From NCBI GenBank assembly GCA_964447405.1, contig CAYUSP010000003.1:310001-374000 (forward strand): DNA of 64,000 nt. Direction: 5' to 3'. The DNA comes from JALNZF01 sp964447405 (GTDB lineage Bacteria > Nitrospirota > UBA9217). Below, in pieces: positions 34,577 through 43,489 of this stretch. The position numbers were made by a program, and so were the translations under genes. Below the pieces are notes generated by a model. The model was not told the DNA's origin. It searched no databases and saw only the letters and a list, made by a program, of their open reading frames with translations. Within the stretch, counting starts at the first letter, position 1. Every line of letters starts with the position of its first letter.

Positions 34577-36523
34577 TTAAGCGTCCTTTGCGCGCAACGG
34601 GGCAGGCGGAGCAAGCACCTTGAGCCTGGTTTTTTCGAGGAAGTTCTTCACGGCTAGGTATATGCCATCGGCATCGAGCCCGTACTTCTTCCTGAGCACA
34701 CTCTGAGCGCCATGCTCGATGTACGCATCCGGCAGACCGATACGGAGCGTCTTGACGCCCATGATCCCGCCCTCATCCAGGCATTCAAGTACAGCGCTGC
34801 CGAAACCGCCCGCGAGTACGTGCTCCTCTGCCGTTATGATCCTGCCGGTCTTCCGCGCGAGCGTCCGGATCAAGTCCGCATCAAGAGGCTTGACAAAACG
34901 GGCATTCACAACCGCAACTGACATCCCCTCGTCGGCAAGGAGCTTCGCCGCTTCGATCGATGGGCAGACCATGTTGCCGAAAGCAACAATAACCGCTTCG
35001 CTTCCGTCCTTGATCAGCTGTGCCTTGCCTATTGTGAGAGCCTTCAGTTCCTGGTCCATGGGGACCCCGCAGCCGATGCCTCGGGGATACCGCACAGCCG
35101 CGGGTCCCTGGTGTTCAACCGCCGTTTTGAGCATGTGCTGAAACTCATTTTCATCCTTCGGGGCCATCAGCACCATGTTCGGGATATGCCGCAGATAAGC
35201 AATGTCGAACACTCCATGGTGCGTAGGGCCGTCCTCACCGACAAGACCCGCGCGGTCGAGCGCCAGAGTCACGGGCAGGTTCTGGAGACAGAGGTCATGG
35301 ACTATCTGATCATATGCGCGCTGCGCAAACGTGGAATAGATGGCGGCCACCGGATGCAGGCCTTCCACCGCAAGGCCGCATGCGAATGTTACACCGTGGG
35401 ACTCGGCAATGCCCACGTCGAAGAACCTGGCAGGATACTGTTCGGCAAACTTGTCAAGCCCGGTGCCTTCGGACATGGCCGCCGAAATGGCTACGATCCT
35501 GTCGTTGTCCTCGGCGAGCTTCTGCATGGTCTTGCCGAATACCTCGGTGTAGCTCAAGATGGTCTGTTTTTTTGCTGCGACCTTTCCGGTTTCAGGATCA
35601 AAAGGAGGGGTTCCATGGTACTGCGAAGGATTGTTTTCCGCGAACGCACAGCCCTTCCCTTTCTTGGTAATTACGTGCACCAGGACCGGCCAGGTGTATT
35701 CCTTGACATTGCGAAACGTTTCGAGCATGTGGCCGATGTTGTGGCCATCGATAGGGCCGATATACTGGAATCCCAGGTCCTCGAACAGCATGCCAGGCAC
35801 CATCAAACCCTTAATGGAGTCTTCGGCCTTCTTCGCCAGATTAAACATCGACTCGCCGACCTTGGGGATGCCCTGTAAAAAATGTTTGGTTTCCTGCCGG
35901 AGCCTTGTATAGAAATGCCCGCTCAGTGTTCTGCTGAGGTAGGATGAAAGTGCGCCGACGTTGGGCGATATGGACATTTCATTATCATTCAGGATCACGA
36001 TGAGGTTCTTCTTCAAGTGCCCCGCCTGGTTCATTCCCTCGAACGCAAGGCCCGCGGATATGGATCCGTCGCCGATCACCGCAATCACCTGAAAATCCTC
36101 TTTTTTGATATCACGTGCCGAGACGATGCCGAGCGCGGCGGATATGGACGTGCTTGCATGCCCAACATCAAAATGGTCGCAGGAGCTTTCTTCGCGTTTC
36201 GGGAAACCGCTGAGACCCCCATGCTGCCGAAGCGTACGAAAGCGATCCTTTCTGCCTGTCAATAATTTGTGCGCGTACGCCTGATGACCGACGTCCCAGA
36301 TGACCTTATCCCGGGGTGTATCGAACGTGTAGTGAAGAGCGATGGACAGGTCCACGACGCCGAGGCTCGAAGCGAGATGTCCGCCGTTCCTCGACACCAC
36401 ATCGATAATCTCCCTTCTCAGCTCAGCGGCCAGCGCGGGCAGCTCCTCTGGAGAAAGTGACCGTACATCCTCGGGATTATTGATTGCATCAAGTATCATG
36501 GTTATCAAAGGATCGTGTAGCAT
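34577..36523 (-). CDS. dxs: 1-deoxy-D-xylulose-5-phosphate synthase
   Basis: 648 residues. Thiamine diphosphate site GDGSISAGLAFEGMNQAG with the later LNDNEMSISPNVGA; transketolase blocks YSTFAQRAYDQIVHD and DRAGLVGEDGPTHHGVFD. It makes DXP from pyruvate and glyceraldehyde 3-phosphate, the entry to the MEP isoprenoid pathway. It follows ispA, and the two form an isoprenoid unit downstream of xseB. The start is uncertain (36523 or 36499); neither has a clear ribosome site. Confidence 0.95.
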   Translation of the reverse strand: MLHDPLITMILDAINNPEDVRSLSPEELPALAAELRREIIDVVSRNGGHLASSLGVVDLSIALHYTFDTPRDKVIWDVGHQAYAHKLLTGRKDRFRTLRQHGGLSGFPKREESSCDHFDVGHASTSISAALGIVSARDIKKEDFQVIAVIGDGSISAGLAFEGMNQAGHLKKNLIVILNDNEMSISPNVGALSSYLSRTLSGHFYTRLRQETKHFLQGIPKVGESMFNLAKKAEDSIKGLMVPGMLFEDLGFQYIGPIDGHNIGHMLETFRNVKEYTWPVLVHVITKKGKGCAFAENNPSQYHGTPPFDPETGKVAAKKQTILSYTEVFGKTMQKLAEDNDRIVAISAAMSEGTGLDKFAEQYPARFFDVGIAESHGVTFACGLAVEGLHPVAAIYSTFAQRAYDQIVHDLCLQNLPVTLALDRAGLVGEDGPTHHGVFDIAYLRHIPNMVLMAPKDENEFQHMLKTAVEHQGPAAVRYPRGIGCGVPMDQELKALTIGKAQLIKDGSEAVIVAFGNMVCPSIEAAKLLADEGMSVAVVNARFVKPLDADLIRTLARKTGRIITAEEHVLAGGFGSAVLECLDEGGIMGVKTLRIGLPDAYIEHGAQSVLRKKYGLDADGIYLAVKNFLEKTRLKVLAPPAPLRAKDA

Positions 36524-36588
36524 GTAGCAAGGAACGGATATAGAACTGACCTGCCTGCCCCTTACTACTTGACCCTTGCCCCTTTCTT

Positions 36589-37479
36589 TTAATGAACTCT
36601 TGTCACAATATAGTTCGCCAGTTCCCGGAGCGGATCAGCCCTGCGGTCGAAGTCTTTTAAGACGTGAACCGCCTTCTCGGCAACTTCACACGCCCTCCGG
36701 CGCGCCTCAGTAAGTCCATAAAAGCCCGGAAAGGTTTTTTTCCCTTTTTTTAAGTCGCTGCCTGCATCCTTGCCAATTACTTCGCGCTTGCCCGTTATAT
36801 CCAGGATATCATCGGCGATCTGGAACGCAAGGCCCGTCAATTCTCCGTACAAAGTCAATGCCCGGTATTGGCGTTTTCCGGCGCGCGCGTACAGCGCTCC
36901 CACCCGCACGGAAGCGCGGATAAGCGCACCGGTCTTGTGTGTGTGGATGTAATCGAGCGTGGCGATATCGATATCTTTTCCCTCGGACTCCATGTCCACA
37001 ACCTGCCCCCCCACCATACCGAAAACACCCGATGCAATGCTGATTTCCCTGATGATGGCAAGAAGTCTGTTCGCAGGTACTGACCTGACCGTGCGCGGGT
37101 TCGACAGGACCTCGAATGCCATATTCAGCAGTCCATCGCCGGCCAGTATGGCAATGGCCTCCCCATACGCCTTGTGGCAGGTTGGCCTCCCCCGCCTGAA
37201 ATCGTCGTCATCCATGGCGGGAAGATCGTCGTGAACAAGTGAATAGGTGTGGATCAACTCCAGCGCGCCTGCGATGCGAAGCAGACCGGCGGATTTCGCT
37301 CCAAGCGCTTCCGCGGCTGCCAGGGCAAGGATTGGCCGAATCCGTTTGCCCCCCGCAAAAAGGCTGTAGCGCATAGCCTGATGTACCGACGTCGGATGGG
37401 ATTCTGCGGGCGGAACAATGCTATCGAGCGCTTTGTCGATGATCGCCTTTTTTCGGGCAAGATAAGCGGTTATGTCCAT
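36589..37479 (-). CDS. ispA: polyprenyl (farnesyl/geranylgeranyl) diphosphate synthase
   Basis: 296 residues. First Asp-rich motif DDLPAMDDDDFRRGRP, second DDILDITGKREVIGKD, and the LFAGGKRIRP substrate site. It builds C15/C20 diphosphates from IPP and DMAPP. The usual bacterial order xseB-ispA-dxs-tlyA is kept. It lies 12 bp after xseB. Confidence 0.94.
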   Translation of the reverse strand: MDITAYLARKKAIIDKALDSIVPPAESHPTSVHQAMRYSLFAGGKRIRPILALAAAEALGAKSAGLLRIAGALELIHTYSLVHDDLPAMDDDDFRRGRPTCHKAYGEAIAILAGDGLLNMAFEVLSNPRTVRSVPANRLLAIIREISIASGVFGMVGGQVVDMESEGKDIDIATLDYIHTHKTGALIRASVRVGALYARAGKRQYRALTLYGELTGLAFQIADDILDITGKREVIGKDAGSDLKKGKKTFPGFYGLTEARRRACEVAEKAVHVLKDFDRRADPLRELANYIVTRVH

Positions 37480-37491
37480 GGCAGCTGTTCG

Positions 37492-37725
37492 CTATTCCTC
37501 TTCGAGTTCTTCAAACGGCTGAATTTTTATGTTCCCCGCTTTGTCCTTAAGAAGGACCTCGACCTTTCGCTCGGCCTCCTCGAGGCGGTTGTTGCAGATA
37601 CGGGAGAGCTTGATCCCTTCCTCGAACAACTTTAGTGATTGTTCGAGCGGAAGATCTCCTTGTTCAAGATCCTGAACAATCGTCTCCAGACGTGCTAATG
37701 CTGCTTCGAATTTTTTTTCCGCCAT
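37492..37725 (-). CDS. xseB: exodeoxyribonuclease VII small subunit
   Basis: 77 residues with the family pattern FEAALARLETIVQDLEQGDLPLE and LKLFEEGIKL. It joins XseA to degrade single-stranded DNA. In this genome two regulatory-looking genes sit between xseA and xseB. No strong ribosome site is visible. Confidence 0.93.
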   Translation of the reverse strand: MAEKKFEAALARLETIVQDLEQGDLPLEQSLKLFEEGIKLSRICNNRLEEAERKVEVLLKDKAGNIKIQPFEELEEE

Positions 37726-37879
37726 AGGGGTATGAGATGATGCTGCATGGGTATCAGACTGGGCTCAAACTCTGCAAGAATTATATCCGGAACCTGCCGG
37801 TAAAATCAAGGAAAATGCCGTGGGAACGGCTGCGATGCTTCAGCAGAACATGCTGCGATGCCGGAAACCGCAGCCTCGG

Positions 37880-39304
37880 TCAGTCTAGGTATTGTTTGAT
37901 GTTGATATTCGCAGCATGCGGCTCTAAGGTACCGGTGATGGAACGCTTATAGCGCCCGCCTGCAGTCTCCAGCAAGCTGACATCCGCGCCCGATTCCCTT
38001 TCCGAGCCGTCAAACCTGGTGAGCAGAAGCACGCGGGGCCTCAGTAGATCCCGGGTTTGATGCACAACCAGCCCGACCTCTCCCGTATTCAGCTTCAGGA
38101 GAGAGCCGATAGGGAATATCCCGATCATGTTAACGAACGCTTTGACAAGGATGGCGTTGAAGACCGTGCCGCGCTTGCTTAATAAAATACGTATCGCACG
38201 GTCAGGCGGCATCTGCACCTGGTAATAGACCCGTGCGGCGGTAAGGGCTTCATATGCATCCGCGATGGCAACGATCTGGGAAAAAGGGTGCTGATGGATC
38301 TCGCCTTCGACCTTGGGATAGCCGCCGTGCTGATGGTGCTCAAACGCCGCGACCATGGCGAGCTTTGACACGCCAGGAATATCGGAGAGAAGCAATGCGC
38401 CCTCAACAGGATGTCGCTTGACCATGTCCCATTCCTCGTCCGTCAGCTTGCCCGGCTTGTTAATGACCTCATGCGGGACAGTCACCTTGCCGATATCATG
38501 CATCAGCCCTGCGACCCCCAACGCAGCTATCTGGGGTTTTTCAAAGGAAAGAAATGCTCCGAGGGAGACGGTAAGGATGGAGGTGTTCACCGAATGGGCA
38601 AAGGTATATTCATCATACATCTTGAGGCTCGTAAGCCCCATGAGCGCATCGCGGTTGTCCAGCACATTGTCGACCATGGTCTGGACGATCGAGTTCACCT
38701 TGCGGACATTGGAAACCTGGTCGAAGCTGACCGCATGCGCCAGGTCTTTGACCGATTCGATCGCATCCTTGAAAATATCGGATGCTTTCTTCTTTCCCGT
38801 CTTGATTGCGCTCCCCGATTCCTTGTCCACGAGGATCACGCGGTGGAGCTCGAGGTGGGTGATACCCTCCTGGGTAATGATCTTGTGTATGCCCCCCTGG
38901 CTTGCAAGAGTAGCGAGATCTTTGTTCATCAGGCCGGCAAACCGGATGAGTTCAGGAGAAGTGAGGTCCTGCTTGAATACGATCCCGCCTACCTCTCTGC
39001 TGGTGATCTGCTCGAGAATCAGAGCCAGTCCCTGGTCGATGGGAACCGATAGTTTTTCAAAAAAAAGCTCCCCCCCCACCATGAAAAAAGCGACTTCGGT
39101 CCGGCCCGTGAAAAGTTCCCCGATGGTAGCCCGGAGTTTGTCCGCTGCGGTTAACAAATAGGGATGCGACTCCGGATAGAGTGTGGCGTTCTTGATAATG
39201 GCTGCAAGCTGCTGGAACGCGGTCCGTGCGGAATCAAGCAGAAGCTGCTTCGCATAAAAGGACTGCCGCGCGTCACCCCTGCTATCGCTTTGCTTGTCCG
39301 CCAT
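37880..39304 (-). CDS. HD-GYP domain protein (probable c-di-GMP phosphodiesterase)
   Basis: 474 residues. The N-terminal ~150 residues carry a LYPESHPYLLTAADKLR-type domain shared with the HEAT protein encoded upstream. The C-terminal HD-GYP core has HDIGK, HP-x-x-GA and HHQHGGYP, with the GYP signature intact. It should hydrolyse c-di-GMP. Start 39304 has AGGAG eight bases upstream and overlaps the preceding gene by 23 bp, so the two are coupled. Confidence 0.88.
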   Translation of the reverse strand: MADKQSDSRGDARQSFYAKQLLLDSARTAFQQLAAIIKNATLYPESHPYLLTAADKLRATIGELFTGRTEVAFFMVGGELFFEKLSVPIDQGLALILEQITSREVGGIVFKQDLTSPELIRFAGLMNKDLATLASQGGIHKIITQEGITHLELHRVILVDKESGSAIKTGKKKASDIFKDAIESVKDLAHAVSFDQVSNVRKVNSIVQTMVDNVLDNRDALMGLTSLKMYDEYTFAHSVNTSILTVSLGAFLSFEKPQIAALGVAGLMHDIGKVTVPHEVINKPGKLTDEEWDMVKRHPVEGALLLSDIPGVSKLAMVAAFEHHQHGGYPKVEGEIHQHPFSQIVAIADAYEALTAARVYYQVQMPPDRAIRILLSKRGTVFNAILVKAFVNMIGIFPIGSLLKLNTGEVGLVVHQTRDLLRPRVLLLTRFDGSERESGADVSLLETAGGRYKRSITGTLEPHAANINIKQYLD

Positions 39305-41366
39305 CGGCCTTTCTCCTTGAGATTTCTTCAATGGCTTGCAATGCCGCGTTGCGGCGCTCAACCTGAAGCGCTCTTGATTTCCACCAGCGAACGCGCGTAT
39401 ATCCCTTCAGCAGGTCCGCAGCATCACGACCGCCGATCTTCCCGAGCGTTTTTATGGCCTCAAGGATGAGCTCCCGGTCCTTCTTCGTGAAAGGGTGGCT
39501 CTCCAGAAAAAGCTGGAGCGGAGCGACTTCATCCGAGCCGAGACCCTCAAAATCCCCCAGTGCCCGGATGGCCAGCACCTGAACGCCGGAGTCCCGGTCC
39601 CGCAGGAACTTTGCGATGACGTTGGCAGCTTTTTTTCCACCGATCGAAAGCAGGCCCTTGATCACTTCCTGCCGGATGCGCACGTTTTCATGGTCCGCAG
39701 CCTTGCGGAGGAAGGTTATTGCCTGGTCCGATTTGTTTTCTCCGAGTATGTTGACAATGTTCCGGACAAAATACCACCTTCTGTCGGAGAGGCATTCTCC
39801 GAGCAGGGCCATCTGGTTTTTCCCGAAGTCCTTCACCAACTCGAGATAATGAATGCGTAGGTTCCGGTCTTTTTCGTCCGCGAGCAATTCCAGCAGCACT
39901 TGCGTTGTTTCCCGTTCGAGCGCCGAAAGATAAACATACGCAGACTGGTATTCAGGAGATCCCTTGGCGCTTTTCCGCAGCTCGTTGATCGCCGCGATAA
40001 GGAATGGCTTGGATGCCGTCTTTTTCAGCGCCTCGGCCATGCGCGCCCTGAATGCCGGTTCCACAGGCGCATGAAAAACCTGAATAATCATCTTCGCCCG
40101 CTGATAATCCTTTTCCTTCAGAAGATAGCTCAGCATCTCTTCGAGCTGGCGTACAATGTTTGAAAAATGGGAAAACTCCGATTCTAAGGGAGCAGCATGC
40201 CGCGGGTTTCTGATGTGGGGGAGCAGTGATATATACGTACGAATTGCCGCATCGAAGACGTCGGCCTCCGATCCCGCCTGACTCAGGATTTGAAGGGCAG
40301 CCATCTCATCCGCATCATATGCTCCCAGCTCCTTCGCAATCCCTAGCAACTCGCCAGATAACGGGACCGCTTTCAGATCCGCGGGATTCTGTGGTGTCTG
40401 CGGCTTTGGCTGTTCGGTTGTTCGTGCGGATGACTTCCGGAGGAGTGTTGACACCTGCTGGGCGGTCCAGGCCTTGGAATAACGGCCCGCCTGCATTTCG
40501 TGAAGCGAAGAGGGCAGCAGTTCTGCTTCGGGATCCTGCCCATACGCCATCTCCGTATCAAGGTCCTTATACAGCCTGCCTGCAATGAGCGCTTCGCGGA
40601 AGTTCGGTTCCAGCGCAATGGCGGATTTTGCCAGCCCCTCGAACATGGCATCGGCCTCGCCGGCGTGCTCGACTTCGATCTGTTTTCCCGCTTCCTGATA
40701 CAGGGTGTAAAGCCGGTCTTCAACACTTTCATGCTCCGCCCGCGTTCGTTTGGCAAGATCGAGCATACTGTAGGCAAATCCCGAAGGATCGCCGATCAGG
40801 TCCCCGAGGACCAATGAACGGCCGGAAAATACACTTTCTTTTTTTTTCGCGGCTGCAGCCAGCTCCTCGGGTGACAATGCGCTTTGATCGGCCCGGCCGG
40901 TCTTGGTCGTGATCACTTCATCCAGGCCGGCCTCCATCACCTTGATATGCTCCGCTCCCTTCTCCCATAGAATCGAAGAAATGCCGTTCCGTACAGCCAA
41001 TTCCTCGGGAGACAGGGCAAAGGCACGGCAGAGAACCAGTAGTTCCTCTTCAGCCACGCCGGCGCTTATCATGATCTCGCGTATACCTTTGGTGAAAAGG
41101 TCTTGCGCGATGGCCTTGTTAATCTGCGTATCCTTGCCGATAGGGATGTGATTGTACGTGAAATATGTTTTCTGAATACCAACAGGGTATTCGGGATTGG
41201 CTGACAAAAAATGCGTAAGCTGCTCATAGGACTTCTTTATCGACTGGGAGTAGACGGGATTGTTGGGAGGATAGAGCTTCACCGTTCTGAACGCTGAAAC
41301 GAGAGACCGCATCACATCCTGGACTTCAGGTGATAGGGCTTCCGGCTGTATGGTCTGTTCTTGCAT
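39282..41366 (-). CDS. HEAT-repeat protein, partner of the HD-GYP gene
   Basis: 694 residues, cytosolic. Its N-terminal domain (FRTVKLYPPNNPVYSQSIKKS) matches the N-terminal domain of the HD-GYP protein. A middle linker is low complexity (TTEQPKPQTPQNP). The C-terminal 250 residues are HEAT-like repeats (FVRNIVNILGENKSDQAITFL, RIRQEVIKGLLSIGGKKA). It is probably a scaffold. The ATG lies 6 bases after a clean -10 box, so translation is probably leaderless. Confidence 0.75.
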   Translation of the reverse strand: MQEQTIQPEALSPEVQDVMRSLVSAFRTVKLYPPNNPVYSQSIKKSYEQLTHFLSANPEYPVGIQKTYFTYNHIPIGKDTQINKAIAQDLFTKGIREIMISAGVAEEELLVLCRAFALSPEELAVRNGISSILWEKGAEHIKVMEAGLDEVITTKTGRADQSALSPEELAAAAKKKESVFSGRSLVLGDLIGDPSGFAYSMLDLAKRTRAEHESVEDRLYTLYQEAGKQIEVEHAGEADAMFEGLAKSAIALEPNFREALIAGRLYKDLDTEMAYGQDPEAELLPSSLHEMQAGRYSKAWTAQQVSTLLRKSSARTTEQPKPQTPQNPADLKAVPLSGELLGIAKELGAYDADEMAALQILSQAGSEADVFDAAIRTYISLLPHIRNPRHAAPLESEFSHFSNIVRQLEEMLSYLLKEKDYQRAKMIIQVFHAPVEPAFRARMAEALKKTASKPFLIAAINELRKSAKGSPEYQSAYVYLSALERETTQVLLELLADEKDRNLRIHYLELVKDFGKNQMALLGECLSDRRWYFVRNIVNILGENKSDQAITFLRKAADHENVRIRQEVIKGLLSIGGKKAANVIAKFLRDRDSGVQVLAIRALGDFEGLGSDEVAPLQLFLESHPFTKKDRELILEAIKTLGKIGGRDAADLLKGYTRVRWWKSRALQVERRNAALQAIEEISRRKADGGQAKR

Positions 41367-41372
41367 AGGATG

Positions 41373-41401
41373 AGATTAGCATAAGAGCGCGATTGTGTCA
41401 A
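41373..41401 (-). promoter_or_regulatory. promoter of the HEAT / HD-GYP genes
   Basis: TTGACA (41401-41396), a 17-nt spacer and TAATCT (41378-41373), then six bases to ATG 41366. This gives HEAT, HD-GYP and probably xseB-ispA their own start of transcription. Confidence 0.75.
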
Positions 41402-41445
41402 AAGAGTTAATCGCGTTCAATCGCGGTGTAGCAGAGCATGCCAGG

Positions 41446-42651
41446 TTAACCACGCAGCTTCTTCGGTGCTTGCTCAATACGGGACAGCACTTCCCCGCTA
41501 TTGAGGCGGGTCAGGATCATATCGCCCGGCCGGACTTCACCGGCATCCTTGAGCATCGTTCCCTGCGGATACTTTTTTGTAATGCTATAACCCCGAGAGA
41601 GGATTCCCAGCGGATTCAGATGGTCAAGACCCGCGGTAAGGGCAGCGAGTCGGGCCTGGTCCCTCCGAAGGCTGTGCCGCAGTCCCAGGGAAATTCTGCG
41701 GCCCAGGTCGTCCACACGCATGCTGTTCTGTTCAATCATCCGGCGCGGATCTCCCAGGCGCCTCACAACATCGTGAAGGGAAATGCGGCCTAGTTCGATG
41801 GTATGCTGCACGCTCCTGGCCAGCCGGGCCTCCAGGGCTGCGATGCTATTCAGGAAGCTGGCTTCCATCCCTACCACCATCTCCGCTGCGGCAGAAGGAG
41901 TTGGCGCACGCAGATCCGCGACAAAATCCGCGATCGTGGTGTCCGTTTCATGCCCCACTGCGGATACGACGGGGATCTTCGATGCATGAATCGCCCGTGC
42001 CACGGTTTCTTCGTTGAAAGCCCACAGGTCCTCGAGCGATCCGCCGCCCCGCCCCACGATCATCACGTCAACGCACTTCTCTCTATTCAGGTAGTGAATT
42101 GCCTCTACGATTGACGGCGCGGCATCAACACCCTGCACCGGTACGGCAATGATAAGGATATGCATTCGGGGATGGCGCCTCTTGATGACCCGCAGTATGT
42201 CGCGAATGGCGGCGCCGGTCGGAGAGGTTACAATGCCTATGCGGCGGGGCAGAAGCGGCAGCGGTTTCTTGCGAACGGTATCGAACAGGCCCTCCAGTTC
42301 AAGCTTCGCCTTCAGCTGCTCGAAGGCAAGCTGCAGTGCGCCCACCCCCCTGGGTTCGATATAATCGAGGATGAGCTGATACTCCCCGCGGGGTTCATAG
42401 ACGCTGATCCTGCCCCGGCATATGACCTGGATGCCATGCTGAAGGGTGAATTTGAGAAACCGCAAGGAAGACCGGAACATGACCGCGCGGACCTGGGACC
42501 GCTCATCCTTGAGCGTGCAATACGCGTGGCCGGACTGGGGAATCGTGAGATTAGAGATCTCCCCTTCAACCCAGATCTCGGGGAAGGTGCCTTCGAGAAG
42601 GTTTTTGATCTGATCGGTGAGCTGCGTGATGGTGAGGATGCGAGAAGTCAT
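41446..42651 (-). CDS. xseA: exodeoxyribonuclease VII large subunit
   Basis: 401 residues. An N-terminal OB domain (LTDQIKNLLEGTFPEIWVEGEISN) is followed by catalytic blocks VTSPTGAAIRDIL, VGRGGGSLEDLWAFN and AVGHETDTTIADFVADLRAPTPSAAAE. It lies directly beside the island that separates it from ymdB. A TTGCTG-N16-TAAATT promoter with seven bases to ATG may replace the lost operon promoter. Confidence 0.95.
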   Translation of the reverse strand: MTSRILTITQLTDQIKNLLEGTFPEIWVEGEISNLTIPQSGHAYCTLKDERSQVRAVMFRSSLRFLKFTLQHGIQVICRGRISVYEPRGEYQLILDYIEPRGVGALQLAFEQLKAKLELEGLFDTVRKKPLPLLPRRIGIVTSPTGAAIRDILRVIKRRHPRMHILIIAVPVQGVDAAPSIVEAIHYLNREKCVDVMIVGRGGGSLEDLWAFNEETVARAIHASKIPVVSAVGHETDTTIADFVADLRAPTPSAAAEMVVGMEASFLNSIAALEARLARSVQHTIELGRISLHDVVRRLGDPRRMIEQNSMRVDDLGRRISLGLRHSLRRDQARLAALTAGLDHLNPLGILSRGYSITKKYPQGTMLKDAGEVRPGDMILTRLNSGEVLSRIEQAPKKLRG

Positions 42652-42722
42652 TAACTATAATTTACCACGACATGCTCATGCAGCAAACAATTTTATTATG
42701 CAATAATTATCGACTAAAACTG

Positions 42723-43445
42723 TTACTTCCCCGAATAAATCATGATCCAGTCCTGCGCGGCGCCGTACCAGTCGCTGGCCGATCCTTGAGTATTGCATTG
42801 GTCCAAACCGCACCATCCGACGTTTTGATCCTTCCAGAAATCCAAGCCAAGTTGAACCACTGCGTTGCCGTTTGGCCTTACGCGGGCAGCGGCATAACAT
42901 CTTGACGCATAAAATGGTATCAACACACGCGGTCCCCAGAAATGCCAAACCTTGTCCTGAATGGAGCTGAGCGGCAACACCGCTATATCTGTCAGGAAGT
43001 TCACATTCATTGTCGTGTGAGCATCATTATTGCCGAACCAGGGATATCTCGTATAATGTCCTCCACCTTCTACGCCTGTCCTGTTAGTAGTACTCTCTCC
43101 GGAAAGCAAAATATCTTGGCCGGCGCTAATACAATAAAATCTCACCCAATCGACTTCGAGACCGCTAGTGCCCGTTGTTCTCATGTCATGTACGGCTACA
43201 AGCCATACGACACCGGCTGTCCATCCAGCAGGGGGTAGGCCGCGCTTATACTCCGCATGTTGAGGAATTGCTTCAGGCGGGGCTATGTTATTGAGTTGAT
43301 AATTGTAATTGCTGCTGCTGGGTTGCGAAGAGAGATTATCGCTGCCCGCTTGGGGATCTTGAATGCTGCGGCCACACCCCGCCGTAAAGATAACAGCTAC
43401 AACTAATAACACATTGTAAGTTATTTCCCATATCTGCGATCGCAT
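42723..43445 (-). CDS. lipoprotein of unknown function
   Basis: 240 residues. A lipoprotein signal ends in IFTAGC, then a Ser/Asn/Gln-rich linker to residue 55. The rest has many aromatic residues (GWTAGVVWLVAVHDMRTTG, HYTRYPWFGNNDAHTTM) and two C-terminal cysteines (WCGLDQCN). GGAGG lies seven bases before ATG 43445. I do not recognise a family. Whether it belongs to the RT-Cas1 island is unclear. Confidence 0.65.
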   Translation of the reverse strand: MRSQIWEITYNVLLVVAVIFTAGCGRSIQDPQAGSDNLSSQPSSSNYNYQLNNIAPPEAIPQHAEYKRGLPPAGWTAGVVWLVAVHDMRTTGTSGLEVDWVRFYCISAGQDILLSGESTTNRTGVEGGGHYTRYPWFGNNDAHTTMNVNFLTDIAVLPLSSIQDKVWHFWGPRVLIPFYASRCYAAARVRPNGNAVVQLGLDFWKDQNVGWCGLDQCNTQGSASDWYGAAQDWIMIYSGK

Positions 43446-43489
43446 TTTACACCTCCGCAAATGATCTATCTACAAAATCGTCCGTGCCG

